56,258 nt of DNA from Proteiniphilum sp. UBA5267 (GCA_002411515.1 DHTF01000039.1:12317-68574), one strand, 5' to 3'. Shown: positions 8,456 to 18,043, counted from the stretch's first letter. Notes: generated by a model from the sequence alone, not told the origin. A program made the numbers and translations.

Positions 8456-10711
8456 TCACTTTTTCATTGCATTCAGCGCGCTCCCTGATTTGAACCAGGA
8501 TATTTGCTGCTCATTGTAGGTGTGGGCTACCTCAAAGAAATCCTTTGAACCGTCGGGATGTAACAGCTCCACGGTGAGGTTTTTCCCGGGTGCGAACTCC
8601 GTGAGTCCCGTCACACTGATCTTATCCCGCTCCTGCACCTTATTGTAGTCCTCCTTATTCACAAAAGTGAGGGCCAGCATGCCTTGTTTCTTGAGGTTGG
8701 TTTCGTGAATTCGGGCAAATGATTTTACCAGGATAACCTTCACATTGAGGTGGCGCGGCTCCATGGCAGCATGCTCGCGACTCGACCCTTCGCCATAGTT
8801 TTCCTCGGCCACCACCACCGAGCCTACTCCCACAGCTTTGAACTTTCGCGCCAGTGAAGGCACCGGTTCATATTCCATGGTGTGGGGATTAAGCACGGCA
8901 TTGGTCTTTTCGTTAAAGGCATTTACCGCACCAATCAGCATGTTGTCCGAGATGTTATCGAGGTGTCCACGAAAGCGGAGCCACGGCCCTGCCATCGATA
9001 TGTGGTCGGTGGTACATTTACCTTGCACTTTTATCAGCAATGGCAGGTTGCTGAAGTCCTTCCCATCCCAGGCGGGAAAAGGTTCCAGCTTCTGCAGCCT
9101 TTTGGAAGCAGGATCGATGGACACTTCCACCTCCCTATTGTTGGAAGAGGGTGCCAAGTACCCGGCATCTTTCACTTCATACCCCAGAGGTGGCAACTCA
9201 TAGCCGGTGGGTTCGGCCAGCTTTACCTGTTTCCCCTCTGCGTTCTCCAGCGTGTCGGTCAGGGGGTTGAAGCAGAGGTCACCTGCGATAGTCAGGGCGG
9301 CCACCAGTTCTGGCGATGTCACAAAAGCATGGGTATTGGGGTTTCCATCGTTGCGTTTGGCAAAGTTACGGTTGAAGGAGGTGACGATGGAATTGGAACG
9401 CTCCGAAGCCTCCTCATCTCTTTTCCACTGACCGATGCAGGGCCCACAGGCATTGGCTATGATGGTGGCACCGGCATCTTCAAAAACCTGCAGGATGCCG
9501 TCGCGTTCTGCTGTATACCGTATTTGTTCGGAGCCTGGGTTAATGAGAAACTGTGCCTTCACGGGCACATGTTCGTCGCGTGCTTGCTTCACGATGGAAA
9601 CAGCACGGGTAAGATCTTCATAGGAGGAGTTGGTACAGGATCCAATGAGGCCCACCTCCATTTTTCGGGGGTAATTGTTTTTCTTCACTGCCTCGCCAAA
9701 CTCGGAGATGGTATAAGCAGCATCGGGTGTGAAAGGCCCGTTAATGTGAGGCTCCAGTTCGGAGAGATTGATTTCAATCAGCTGATCGTAATATTTTTCG
9801 GGATGGGCCACCACTTCAGGGTCGGGCTGCAGATATTCCATGATTGAGCGAGCTGCATCAGCGACCTCCTTTCTACCAGTCTGCTCCAGATAAGCAGCCG
9901 ATTTGTGATCGAAAGGAAAGATGGAAGTCGTCGCTCCTACCTCGGCACCCATGTTGCAGATGGTGCCCTTGCCGGTTGCCGAAAGAGAGGCAGCTCCCTC
10001 GCCGAAATATTCAATAACCGCATTGGTACCTCCTTTTACGGTGAGGATGCCGGCTACCTTCAGAATCACGTCCTTGGGGGCGCTCCAGCCTGAGAGCCTG
10101 CCGGTGAGTTTCACACCAATGAGCTTGGGCATTTTTAGTTCCCAGGGCAGCCCTGCCATCACGTCCACTGCATCTGCTCCGCCCACGCCAATGGCGATCA
10201 TGCCCAATCCACCCGCATTGGGTGTGTGAGAATCGGTACCAATCATCATTCCTCCAGGGAAGGCATAGTTCTCGAGCACCACCTGGTGGATGATGCCCGC
10301 GCCGGGCTTCCAGAAGCCTATTCCATATTTATTGGAAACATCGCGCAGGAATTCAAACACCTCGCGGTTGGTGATGTTCGCTGTCTGCAAGTCGGTTTCC
10401 GCATTTTTATAAGCCTGTATCAGGTGGTCGCAATGCACTGTGGAGGGTACGGCCACGCTGGTGCGGCCGGAGTTCATTAGCTGCAGCAGAGCCATCTGTG
10501 CGGTGGCGTCCTGCATAGCCACCCTGTCGGGTGCAAAGTCGACGTAGTCGTTTGCCCGCTGATAGTCCTTCAGCGTTGTTCCCGGTGAAAGATGAGAAAA
10601 GAGAATCTTCTCAGTCAGCGTAAGGGGACGTTGTAAAATAGTTTTGGCCTGTTTAATTTTTTCCGGTATATGTGCATACACATCTCGGATCATGTCAATA
10701 TCAAAAATCAT
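8456..10711 (-). CDS. acnA: Aconitate hydratase (mitochondrial-type aconitase)
   Basis: [4Fe-4S] enzyme that isomerises citrate and isocitrate through cis-aconitate. It has 751 residues, the size of mitochondrial aconitase rather than the ~890 of bacterial AcnA or the rearranged AcnB. The three cluster cysteines are in [11 protein letters not shown] and [10 protein letters not shown]. Other active-site segments are [11 protein letters not shown] and [10 protein letters not shown]. The C-terminal swivel domain is complete. It is first in the minus-strand operon, its stop overlapping or closely preceding the NAD-type IDH start, and it is divergent from the Rnf operon across a 282-base gap. I could not identify its own promoter with confidence. 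Confidence 0.97.
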   Translation of the reverse strand: MIFDIDMIRDVYAHIPEKIKQAKTILQRPLTLTEKILFSHLSPGTTLKDYQRANDYVDFAPDRVAMQDATAQMALLQLMNSGRTSVAVPSTVHCDHLIQAYKNAETDLQTANITNREVFEFLRDVSNKYGIGFWKPGAGIIHQVVLENYAFPGGMMIGTDSHTPNAGGLGMIAIGVGGADAVDVMAGLPWELKMPKLIGVKLTGRLSGWSAPKDVILKVAGILTVKGGTNAVIEYFGEGAASLSATGKGTICNMGAEVGATTSIFPFDHKSAAYLEQTGRKEVADAARSIMEYLQPDPEVVAHPEKYYDQLIEINLSELEPHINGPFTPDAAYTISEFGEAVKKNNYPRKMEVGLIGSCTNSSYEDLTRAVSIVKQARDEHVPVKAQFLINPGSEQIRYTAERDGILQVFEDAGATIIANACGPCIGQWKRDEEASERSNSIVTSFNRNFAKRNDGNPNTHAFVTSPELVAALTIAGDLCFNPLTDTLENAEGKQVKLAEPTGYELPPLGYEVKDAGYLAPSSNNREVEVSIDPASKRLQKLEPFPAWDGKDFSNLPLLIKVQGKCTTDHISMAGPWLRFRGHLDNISDNMLIGAVNAFNEKTNAVLNPHTMEYEPVPSLARKFKAVGVGSVVVAEENYGEGSSREHAAMEPRHLNVKVILVKSFARIHETNLKKQGMLALTFVNKEDYNKVQERDKISVTGLTEFAPGKNLTVELLHPDGSKDFFEVAHTYNEQQISWFKSGSALNAMKK

Positions 10712-10908
10712 ACAAATCGGATGTATTAAAATATGTGTCTATTCTGATTATAAAAAGCTTTGATCACTTTTTAACAATTTTGTAAGGTAAATGTTCGGGA
10801 AAAAAGCAAGTTATTCTCTTTCCTGCTTAAGAGACAGGGAAGTCTGATTTCTTTAAGCTAAACCCAATCGGGACACAACACATAAGGCGGCGTTTAGTTC
10901 AGAAAAAC

Positions 10909-10941
10909 TTTGTCGAATCACAAAAATAATCCGTAACTTTG
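10909..10941 (+). promoter_or_regulatory. Bacteroidota-type promoter for the rnf operon
   Basis: TTTG at 10909-10912, a 21-base spacer, then TAACTTTG at 10934-10941. This matches the -33/-7 consensus of the Bacteroidota primary sigma factor exactly. Transcription would begin near 10948, giving a leader of about 45 bases before the RseC-like gene. Confidence 0.85.
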
Positions 10942-10993
10942 CGGTGCTTAAGAAACAGAAGAGTAAATTCAGCATCAGTTTACCATAGTTTCA

Positions 10994-11404
10994 ATGATTG
11001 AACACGAGGGGATTATTGAAAAGATAAACGGAAACCACATCACCGTTCGTATTTTACAGCAGTCGGCATGCAGTGCCTGTCATGCCAAAGGGGCCTGCAT
11101 GGCTGCCGACATGAAAGAGAAGCGGGTGGATGTATCCGACAGCAGCGGCCTTTACCGTCCTCATGAGCGGGTGGTTGTGACCGGCAAGGAGTCCATCGGC
11201 TACAAAGCCGTATTGTGGGCTTTCGTGGTTCCCCTGATTCTACTGTTAACGATGCTGGTACTGGGCATCTCCGCATGGCACTTCAACGAAACAGAAGCAG
11301 CCCTGGGCTCTATCCTGATCCTGGTACCCTATTATTTCCTCCTCTATCTGTTGCGCCATAAAATGGCGAACACGTTCAGATTCAGTATTAAAAAAACAAA
11401 TTAA
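10994..11404 (+). CDS. RseC/MucC-family membrane protein heading the rnf operon
   Basis: Small two-helix inner-membrane protein of 136 residues. An N-terminal cytoplasmic part carries a cysteine cluster of the form C-x2-C-x5-C (ACSACHAKGAC, residues ~23-33), typical of the RseC family. Two hydrophobic segments follow (about 75-97 and 104-122). In Proteobacteria RseC family members modulate sigma-E or the SoxR-reducing system, which is built from Rsx, the Rnf homologue. In Bacteroidota the gene regularly precedes rnfB, so a role in assembling or tuning the Rnf complex is inferred. It is first in the operon, with rnfB starting 9 bases after its stop. Confidence 0.85.
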   Translation: MIEHEGIIEKINGNHITVRILQQSACSACHAKGACMAADMKEKRVDVSDSSGLYRPHERVVVTGKESIGYKAVLWAFVVPLILLLTMLVLGISAWHFNETEAALGSILILVPYYFLLYLLRHKMANTFRFSIKKTN

Positions 11405-11413
11405 TCATCGAAT

Positions 11414-12283
11414 ATGAGTGTACTATTAACTGCCGTTGCTACATTGGGAGCCATTGGTGCTGGGAGCGCGGCCATCCTGTACATGGTAGGACAGCGGTTT
11501 AAAGTGGAAGAGGATCCCCGCATTCAGGAGGTCCAGGACGCTTTGCCGGCCGCCAACTGCGGAGGATGTGGTTTTCCCGGATGCGCTTCGTTCGCTTCAG
11601 CCTGCGTGAAGGCTGAGTCAATGGAGAATCTTTTATGCCCTGTAGGGGGACAAAATACAATGGACAAAGTGGCTGCCATACTGGGGAGAAAAGCACCTGT
11701 GGCTGCAAAGAAAATTGCGGTGGTCCGCTGTAATGGCACCTGTGAATCACGTCCGCGACTCAATCTCTACGACGGTGCTTCAAGCTGCACCATCGCCTCG
11801 GCCTTGTATGGTGGAGATACCGGCTGTTCCTTCGGTTGCCTGGGACTGGGCGACTGTGTGGACTCCTGCACCTTTGATGCGATTCACATCAACCCGTTGA
11901 CCATGCTACCGGAAGTGGTGGAAGACAAATGTACCGCCTGTGGTGCCTGCGTGAAAGCCTGTCCGAAGGATATCATTGAACTCCGTAAACAGGGGCCCAA
12001 GTCACGCCGCATCTACGTAAGCTGTGTCAACAAAGACAAGGGAGGTGTGGCAAAAAAAGCCTGCGACGTGGCCTGCATCGGCTGCAGCAAGTGCCAGCAA
12101 GTATGTCCATTCGAGGCCATCACCATCGAAAACAACCTCGCTTTCATTGACGACGATAAATGTCGTCTCTGTCGCAAGTGCGTGCAGGTTTGTCCCACCA
12201 AATCCATTCTGGAGCTGAACTTCCCACCCCGTAAGGAAACTCCTCCCGCACCCAAAGAGGAAGAAGCTACTGTAACCGCGTAA
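11414..12283 (+). CDS. rnfB: Rnf electron transport complex subunit B (multi-cluster ferredoxin)
   Basis: Membrane-anchored iron-sulfur subunit that receives electrons from reduced ferredoxin in the ferredoxin:NAD+ oxidoreductase. It has 289 residues. One N-terminal membrane helix is followed by the four-Cys ARF/Fe4-S4 domain (CGGCGFPGC with further cysteines to residue ~74). A larger ferredoxin region follows: a C-x3-C-x5-C-x3-C run beginning CSFGC, then CTACGACVKACP, CIGCSKCQQVCP and CRLCRKCVQVCP. Proteobacterial RsxB has about 190 residues and fewer clusters, so this is the long form seen in anaerobes. The tail is charged and proline-rich. The order rnfB, C, D, G, E, A is the standard one. 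Confidence 0.96.
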   Translation: MSVLLTAVATLGAIGAGSAAILYMVGQRFKVEEDPRIQEVQDALPAANCGGCGFPGCASFASACVKAESMENLLCPVGGQNTMDKVAAILGRKAPVAAKKIAVVRCNGTCESRPRLNLYDGASSCTIASALYGGDTGCSFGCLGLGDCVDSCTFDAIHINPLTMLPEVVEDKCTACGACVKACPKDIIELRKQGPKSRRIYVSCVNKDKGGVAKKACDVACIGCSKCQQVCPFEAITIENNLAFIDDDKCRLCRKCVQVCPTKSILELNFPPRKETPPAPKEEEATVTA

Positions 12284-12297
12284 GAAAAAAGAACTAT

Positions 12298-13629
12298 ATG
12301 TTAAAAACATTCCGTATCGGCGGTATTCACCCAAAAGAACAAAAAATATCGGCAGGGAAAGCTATACAAACCATTGCTCTACCCGGTCAGGTAATTATTC
12401 CGCTGTCTCAGCACATTGGTGCACCCTGTCAGCCAGTCGTCAAGAAAGGTGACACGGTAAAAGTCGGCACCCTCATCGGCAAGGCGGTAGGCTTTGTCTC
12501 GGCCAACATCCATTCATCGGTTTCGGGCACCGTGTTAAAGATCGATAAGGCGCTCGATGCGAGCGGCTACAAACGCGACGCAGTCTACATCAAGGTTGAA
12601 GGCGATGAGTGGGAAGCATCCATCGATCGTTCACCGGCATTGATAAAGGAGTGTATCCTCACTCCCGGGGAGATCTTGCAGAAGATCGCCGCAGCAGGCA
12701 TCGTAGGCATGGGCGGAGCTACCTTCCCCACGCAGGTGAAGCTCACCCCTCCTCCCGGTGCGAAACCTGAAATACTCATCATCAACGGTGTGGAGTGTGA
12801 ACCCTGGCTCACCTCGGATCATCAGCTGATGATGGAAAAGGTGGATGAGATACTGGTGGGAGTCACCATCGTGATGAAAGCGTTGAACGTGCAGAAAGCC
12901 ATCATCGGCATAGAAAATAATAAACAGGACGCCATCAGGCTCTTCTCCGAGAAAGTAAAAGGTTATCCCCTCATCACCATACAACCGCTCAAGGTGCAGT
13001 ATCCGCAGGGAGGGGAGAAGCAGCTGATCGATGCCCTCACGGGCCGTCAGGTCGGTAGCGGCGCCCTGCCCATCTCAGTGGGTGCGGTGGTACAGAACGT
13101 GGGCACCCTGTTTGCCATCTACGAAGCTGTACAGAAAAATAAACCGCTGATAGAGCGCGTGGTCACGGTCACCGGCAAAGAGGTAAAGCAGCCCTGTAAT
13201 GTCCTGTCCAGAGTGGGCATCCCCATGAACGACCTGATTGACATGGCGGGTGGCATGCCAGAAACCACGGGTAAGGTGGTCAGCGGCGGCCCCATGATGG
13301 GGAAAGCCCTGCCCGACACGGATATACCTGTCACGAAAGGCACCTCGGGCATCCTCCTTATCCCTACGCTCGAAGCCAAACGCAAAGCCATGAAGGACTG
13401 CATCCGCTGTGCCAAATGCATCAGCGTCTGTCCCATGGGTCTCAACCCCACCCTGCTGATGAACCTCACAGAGTACGAAGTGTGGGACAGGGCTGAAGAT
13501 AATCATATCACCGACTGCATCGAATGCGGTTCCTGCAGTTACACCTGTCCTGCCGACCGCCCCCTACTCGATTACATTCGTCTGGGAAAAGGAAAGGTGA
13601 ACGGAATCATCAGGGCAAGAAAAAATTAA
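12298..13629 (+). CDS. rnfC: Rnf electron transport complex subunit C
   Basis: Peripheral subunit that carries the flavin and NADH-binding site of Rnf. It has 443 residues, the compact form without the repetitive C-terminal extension of E. coli RsxC. An N-terminal barrel-sandwich domain is followed by the NADH/FMN-binding region (GIVGMGGATFPTQVKL, then INGVECEPWLTSDH), an SLBB domain, and two four-Cys motifs, CIRCAKCISVCP and CIECGSCSYTCP, for two [4Fe-4S] clusters. It starts 14 bases after rnfB. Confidence 0.96.
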   Translation: MLKTFRIGGIHPKEQKISAGKAIQTIALPGQVIIPLSQHIGAPCQPVVKKGDTVKVGTLIGKAVGFVSANIHSSVSGTVLKIDKALDASGYKRDAVYIKVEGDEWEASIDRSPALIKECILTPGEILQKIAAAGIVGMGGATFPTQVKLTPPPGAKPEILIINGVECEPWLTSDHQLMMEKVDEILVGVTIVMKALNVQKAIIGIENNKQDAIRLFSEKVKGYPLITIQPLKVQYPQGGEKQLIDALTGRQVGSGALPISVGAVVQNVGTLFAIYEAVQKNKPLIERVVTVTGKEVKQPCNVLSRVGIPMNDLIDMAGGMPETTGKVVSGGPMMGKALPDTDIPVTKGTSGILLIPTLEAKRKAMKDCIRCAKCISVCPMGLNPTLLMNLTEYEVWDRAEDNHITDCIECGSCSYTCPADRPLLDYIRLGKGKVNGIIRARKN

Positions 13630-13649
13630 CGCAAGAAGCATTTGAAGAT

Positions 13650-14609
13650 ATGGTACAGAAACTGATTGTCTCCCCCTCGCCGCACGTGCACAGCGGAGAC
13701 ACCATCCAAAAAAATATGTACAACGTGCTCATCGCCCTCATACCGGCCTTGTTGGTGGCGTTGTATGTTTTCCGACTCGATGCATTGATCATCACGGCTT
13801 GTTCCGTCTTGTTCTGCGTGGTGTTTGAATATCTGATTGTAAAATATATCCTGAAGAAAACGCCCAACGTAACCGATGGCTCTGCCATCATCACAGGGGT
13901 GCTGCTGGCATTCAACGTTCCCTCAAACTTGCCACTGTGGATCCTGGCCATTGGCTGTCTCTTTGCCATCGGCGTGGTGAAAATATCTTTTGGAGGCCTG
14001 GGAAACAACATCTTTAACCCGGCCATCGCGGGACGTATCTTTCTGCTGATCTCCTTTCCGGCGCAGATGACCACCTGGCCGGCTGCTGCCACAGCGGTCG
14101 ACGCTGTCAGTTCGGCCACCGTGCTGGGCAATTTGAAGCTTTCTCCCGAGGCATTGCCCTCTCTCCAGTCCATGTTCCTGGGTACCGAAGGAGGCTCGCT
14201 GGGAGAGATGAGTGCCCTGGCGCTACTTCTGGGTCTTGCTTACCTGCTCTGGAAGAAAACCATCACCTGGCACATACCGATCTCAATTCTGGCTACGGTA
14301 GCTCTCTTCACAGGGGCACTCTACCTCTTCGATCCCCAGCCGCTATATCACCCCCTCATTCATCTCTTTTCGGGAGGGCTGATGCTGGGAGCTGTTTTTA
14401 TGGCCACCGACTATGTAACGTCGCCCATGACCAAAAAAGGCATGCTGATATATGGAGTAGGAATTGGGTTCGTCACCGTAGCAATTCGCCTCTGGGGAGC
14501 TTATCCCGAGGGGGTTTCCTTTGCTATCCTGTTGATGAATGCTCTCACACCGCTCATCAATAACTATACATCACCTAAAAGATTTGGGGAGGTAGTCAAA
14601 CATGGCTAA
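13650..14609 (+). CDS. rnfD: Rnf electron transport complex subunit D
   Basis: Polytopic inner-membrane flavoprotein of the ion-pumping core. The ATG at 13650 gives 319 residues and begins MVQKLIVSPSPHVHSGDTI, which matches the family start; an upstream in-frame start would lie within rnfC. About nine to ten membrane segments are visible. The flavin-attachment region near the middle reads DAVSSATVLG, where the family has an S/T-G-A-T-like motif for covalent FMN, so I mark that residue as likely rather than certain. Its 3' end overlaps rnfG by 8 bases, which suggests translational coupling. Confidence 0.94.
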   Translation: MVQKLIVSPSPHVHSGDTIQKNMYNVLIALIPALLVALYVFRLDALIITACSVLFCVVFEYLIVKYILKKTPNVTDGSAIITGVLLAFNVPSNLPLWILAIGCLFAIGVVKISFGGLGNNIFNPAIAGRIFLLISFPAQMTTWPAAATAVDAVSSATVLGNLKLSPEALPSLQSMFLGTEGGSLGEMSALALLLGLAYLLWKKTITWHIPISILATVALFTGALYLFDPQPLYHPLIHLFSGGLMLGAVFMATDYVTSPMTKKGMLIYGVGIGFVTVAIRLWGAYPEGVSFAILLMNALTPLINNYTSPKRFGEVVKHG

Positions 14610-15279
14610 ATTACAATCAACATTCAGAAATATGTTCCTGTCGCTATCCATCATCTGCCTCACGGTGGCTGTTTTGTTGGCACAGGCAAATAAGATGACC
14701 GCTAAGCCTATCGCCGAGGCCAAAGCGATGAAGCTGCAGAATGCAATCAGTGAGGTGGTTCCTCTCTTCGACAACGACCCGGTAGCAGAAGCATACCTGA
14801 TGCCGGACGGTAGTGGCGACTCATTGCTAGTTTACCCTGCTAAAAAGGGAGACGAAGTGGTGGGGTACGCCATAAACAGCTCTTCCAACAACGGCTTTGG
14901 CGGTGAGATACAGATCATGGTCGGCTTCGACATAGAAGACCGGATCATCAACTACGCTGTGCTGCAGCATGCAGAGACGCCGGGGCTGGGCTCCAAGATG
15001 GCGGAATGGTTCAAAAACCCGGAGAAACAGTCACAGTCTGTCATCGGAAGAGATCTCTCACAAGGGACGCTGATCGTATCGAAGGACGGTGGCACCGTGG
15101 ATGCCATCACTGCATCGACCATCACTTCACGCGCTTTTCTGGAGGCCATAAACAAAGCCTATCTGGCCTATTCCGACAGCAAGGCGGAAGCCTTCTCGGG
15201 AGCCACACCCACCACACCTGCATCGGAAGAGGCGCATGCATCAGCGGAAATAAAAGAGGAGGAAAAGAACAATGAATAA
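14602..15279 (+). CDS. rnfG: Rnf electron transport complex subunit G (FMN-binding)
   Basis: Periplasmic-facing subunit anchored by one N-terminal helix (residues ~12-30) and carrying covalently bound FMN in an FMN_bind domain. It has 225 residues. Family landmarks are HAETPGLGSKM and the flavinylation region DAITASTITSRAF, where the usual SGAT is TAST; the acceptor Thr is kept. The C-terminus is Ala/Glu-rich. It overlaps rnfD by 8 bases at its start and rnfE by 8 bases at its end. Loading of FMN would need ApbE, which is not in this window. Confidence 0.94.
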   Translation: MAKLQSTFRNMFLSLSIICLTVAVLLAQANKMTAKPIAEAKAMKLQNAISEVVPLFDNDPVAEAYLMPDGSGDSLLVYPAKKGDEVVGYAINSSSNNGFGGEIQIMVGFDIEDRIINYAVLQHAETPGLGSKMAEWFKNPEKQSQSVIGRDLSQGTLIVSKDGGTVDAITASTITSRAFLEAINKAYLAYSDSKAEAFSGATPTTPASEEAHASAEIKEEEKNNE

Positions 15280-15859
15280 CAACCTGAAAGTACTCATCAA
15301 CGGCGTCATCAAAGAGAATCCCACCTTTGTGCTGCTCCTGGGCATGTGTCCCACGCTGGCCACCACCAGCTCGGCCATCAATGGCATGAGCATGGGTCTG
15401 GCCACGATGTTCGTATTAATCTGTTCCAACATGGTAATCTCCATGCTCAAGAATGTGATCCCCGACATGGTGCGTATTCCTGCCTACATCGTGGTGATCG
15501 CCACCTTCGTGACCATCATTGAGATGGCGATGAACGCCTATGTGCCTGCGCTGGCAGACAGCCTCGGCATCTTTATCCCCCTGATTGTGGTGAACTGCAT
15601 CGTACTGGGTCGTGCCGAATCATTTGCCTCCAAGAACGGCGTGTTTGCCTCCATTTTCGACGGTGCCGGCATGGGCCTGGGATTTACTCTTTCTCTTTCG
15701 GTACTGGGAGGTATCCGTGAGCTGCTGGGAACTGGGAAAATATTTTCCATCAACATCTACCCTGAGCAGTATGGCTCACTCCTGTTCGTATTGGCACCGG
15801 GAGCCTTCATCGTGCTCGGCTATCTCATTGCAATCTTCAACAAGCTTCAACACAAATAA
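15272..15859 (+). CDS. rnfE: Rnf electron transport complex subunit E
   Basis: Polytopic membrane subunit (six predicted helices, 195 residues) that forms the membrane core with RnfA. It begins NNLKVLINGVIKENPTFV, followed by LGMCPTLATTSSAINGMSMG. The Cys in that segment belongs to the conserved pair that with RnfA binds an intramembrane iron-sulfur cluster. NCIVLGRAE is the second family signature. It overlaps rnfG by 8 bases and is followed by rnfA after 2 bases. Confidence 0.95.
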   Translation: MNNNLKVLINGVIKENPTFVLLLGMCPTLATTSSAINGMSMGLATMFVLICSNMVISMLKNVIPDMVRIPAYIVVIATFVTIIEMAMNAYVPALADSLGIFIPLIVVNCIVLGRAESFASKNGVFASIFDGAGMGLGFTLSLSVLGGIRELLGTGKIFSINIYPEQYGSLLFVLAPGAFIVLGYLIAIFNKLQHK

Positions 15860-15861
15860 TT

Positions 15862-16446
15862 ATGGAACTTATCGGAATTATCATCGTCGCCATATTTGTC
15901 AACAACGTTGTTTTCTCCCAGTTCCTGGGTATCTGTCCCTTCCTGGGTGTTTCCAAAAAGGTGGATACAGCGATCGGTATGGGGCTGGCAGTGACTTTCG
16001 TGCTGACCATCGCCACAATCGTCACCTTCCTGCTGCAAAAAGGTATCCTGGAACAATTCGGGCTGGAATACCTGCAAACCATCACTTTCATATTGGTCAT
16101 CGCAGCCCTGGTGCAAATGGTGGAGATTGTACTCAAAAAAATATCACCCGCTCTTTACCAGGCACTGGGTGTCTTCCTGCCACTTATCACCACCAACTGC
16201 GTCATACTGGGTGTGGCCATCCTGGTGATACAGAAGGAGTATAGCTTGCTTGAGTCGGTCATCTACGCTGTGGCCACCGCCCTGGGTTATGCCATGGCGC
16301 TGATCATCTTCTCCAGTATACGCGAACAATTGGCACTTACAAAAATACCCAAGGCCATGCAGGGTATACCCATCGCACTGATCACGGCAGGTATCATTGC
16401 CATGTCGTTCATGGGCTTTTCCGGAATCGACCAGGTGTTTAAATAG
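15862..16446 (+). CDS. rnfA: Rnf electron transport complex subunit A
   Basis: Six-helix membrane subunit of 194 residues, paralogous to RnfE in inverted topology. Signatures are NNVVFSQFLGICPFLGVSKK and TTNCVILGVA, each contributing a conserved Cys. It is the last gene of the operon. No clear intrinsic terminator follows in the 206-base gap, which contains a short palindrome GTAAACTTTAC but nothing I can assign. Confidence 0.95.
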   Translation: MELIGIIIVAIFVNNVVFSQFLGICPFLGVSKKVDTAIGMGLAVTFVLTIATIVTFLLQKGILEQFGLEYLQTITFILVIAALVQMVEIVLKKISPALYQALGVFLPLITTNCVILGVAILVIQKEYSLLESVIYAVATALGYAMALIIFSSIREQLALTKIPKAMQGIPIALITAGIIAMSFMGFSGIDQVFK

Positions 16447-16652
16447 TTTGTAATCAGCAATCAGTTTTCAGCCTTTTGTAAGTAAACTTTACGCACCGGT
16501 GATTAACACGGGAAGCAAACTTACTGCAGGTCGTAGGCAGGAACTATCAAGACAGCTACAAAATATGAGGGATATATGTTAAACCATTTTGTTAAAAGGC
16601 GGTCATAAGAACAAACGAATGAACGATGTTTCACCTTTTAACAACAACGGAT

Positions 16653-17969
16653 ATGAAAGCTTTACAATACCCTCTCACGCTCGCGATCTTCGCTCTGCTG
16701 TTATCATCCTGCTTCTCCTCTCAGGGTAATTTGTATTCTCAGGGGTACAATGATTATGGTTACGATGACAGCTATAGTTATTATGAAGATGACCCTTATG
16801 CCTATCAAGATAATAGCAGTATTTCATTCAACGTTTTTTACAATGAGCTGAGACCTTACGGCAGGTGGATCAACAACGGCAGATACGGTCGTGTGTGGGT
16901 TCCCAATGTCGGGAGGGACTTTCATCCTTACGCAACCAACGGATATTGGGTGATGACCGATTACGGGAATACGTGGGTATCGGACTACTCCTGGGGTTGG
17001 GCGCCCTTCCATTACGGTCGTTGGTTCTACGACGACTACTACGGATGGAGCTGGATGCCCGGTTACGAGTGGGCACCTGCATGGGTATCCTGGAGAAGTG
17101 GCGGCGGTTATTACGGATGGGCACCCATGGGTCCCGGCGTACACATCAACGTCAACATCAACCTGCCCGGAAGCTACTGGACGTTTTTGCCTCACAACCG
17201 GATGTATCACCGCAACATGCACAGATACTACAACAGATACAGTCCGAAAATTTACAACAGAACCACGATCATCAACAACACCTACGTTTACAATAACAAC
17301 CGTTATTACAGTGGACCAAGCTCACGTGACTACGAACGAACGACCGGTAGAAAGGCTACTGTACACCGACTTGAAAGCTCGAGCAACCGCTCCGGCAGAT
17401 CAACCCGGGTAAACAACAACACGGTCAGTGTGTTCCGCCCCGAGGCATTGGAAAGCAGAGCAACCAATAGCAGATCGGCAACTGGCAGCGGCAATGTAGA
17501 CAGAACCACCAACACAAGGTCAACTACCAGCAGATCGGCCACCGGAACGGGCAGTGTAGAGAGATCAGCCACTACAAGATCCACTACTGGCAGGACGGCT
17601 ACAGGTGAGGGCAACGTGGAAAAAGTAACCCCGACGACCCGTAGCAGAGAGGCCACAAGAAGTGCTGGTACAGTGGAAAGCTCAAATAATAACCGCAGCA
17701 GCCGCAGCACGACCACTGTAAGCCCGCAGCGAAGCTCCTCAGAGAACAACAGCGGGACCACGGTAAGGTCCACCCGAAGCAACGCAGAAAACAACAACAG
17801 AAGTGCCACAGTCAACCAGCAACAGAGCACCCGAAGCAACAGGAGTAGCACGGTTAGGTCGACAAACAGCAATTCGGAAAGTAACAACAGAAGTGCAGGT
17901 TCTTCCGGCAGAAGCAGCAGAAGCAGCCGTTCTGAAAAATCAACCGAACGCTCTTCTTCCCGCAGGTAA
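16653..17969 (+). CDS. DUF6600-like lipoprotein with repetitive Ser/Arg/Thr-rich tail
   Basis: Predicted lipoprotein of 438 residues; function unknown. The ATG at 16653 is preferred to 16626 because it puts a signal peptide at the very N-terminus (ending LLLSSC, lipobox Cys at ~20). Residues ~50-190 form an aromatic-rich domain with repeated Trp/Tyr/Gly patterns (RPYGRWINNGRYGRVWVP, GWAPFHYGRWFYD), resembling the DUF6600 family. The remaining half is low complexity, rich in Ser, Arg, Thr and Asn and strongly basic, with three 20-residue repeats. Such a tail could bind anionic lipopolysaccharide or peptidoglycan, but that is a guess. The gene stands alone between the rnf operon and a bidirectional terminator. 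Confidence 0.8.
   Translation: MKALQYPLTLAIFALLLSSCFSSQGNLYSQGYNDYGYDDSYSYYEDDPYAYQDNSSISFNVFYNELRPYGRWINNGRYGRVWVPNVGRDFHPYATNGYWVMTDYGNTWVSDYSWGWAPFHYGRWFYDDYYGWSWMPGYEWAPAWVSWRSGGGYYGWAPMGPGVHINVNINLPGSYWTFLPHNRMYHRNMHRYYNRYSPKIYNRTTIINNTYVYNNNRYYSGPSSRDYERTTGRKATVHRLESSSNRSGRSTRVNNNTVSVFRPEALESRATNSRSATGSGNVDRTTNTRSTTSRSATGTGSVERSATTRSTTGRTATGEGNVEKVTPTTRSREATRSAGTVESSNNNRSSRSTTTVSPQRSSSENNSGTTVRSTRSNAENNNRSATVNQQQSTRSNRSSTVRSTNSNSESNNRSAGSSGRSSRSSRSEKSTERSSSRR
17472..17651 (+). repeat. Three tandem 60-base repeats inside the lipoprotein gene
   Basis: Units at 17472-17531, 17532-17591 and 17592-17651 encode 20-residue repeats beginning RSATGSGNVDR, RSATGTGSVER and RTATGEGNVEK. The copies have diverged mainly at third positions, and the third copy drifts after its midpoint. 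The units keep frame, which indicates selection on the protein. Confidence 0.85.
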
Positions 17970-17986
17970 ATAGCCAGCGATAAATA

Positions 17987-18020
17987 AAAGAGCCGCTCTA
18001 AAGATAAAGAGCGGCTCTTT
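17987..18020. terminator. Bidirectional intrinsic terminator
   Basis: AAAGAGCCGCTCT (17987-17999) pairs perfectly over 13 bases with AGAGCGGCTCTTT (18008-18020) around an 8-base loop, with A/T-rich flanks on both sides. It sits between the convergent lipoprotein gene and aguB and can end transcription from either side. Confidence 0.93.
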
Positions 18021-18043
18021 TGTTTGTTACATTTCTATGAGGA

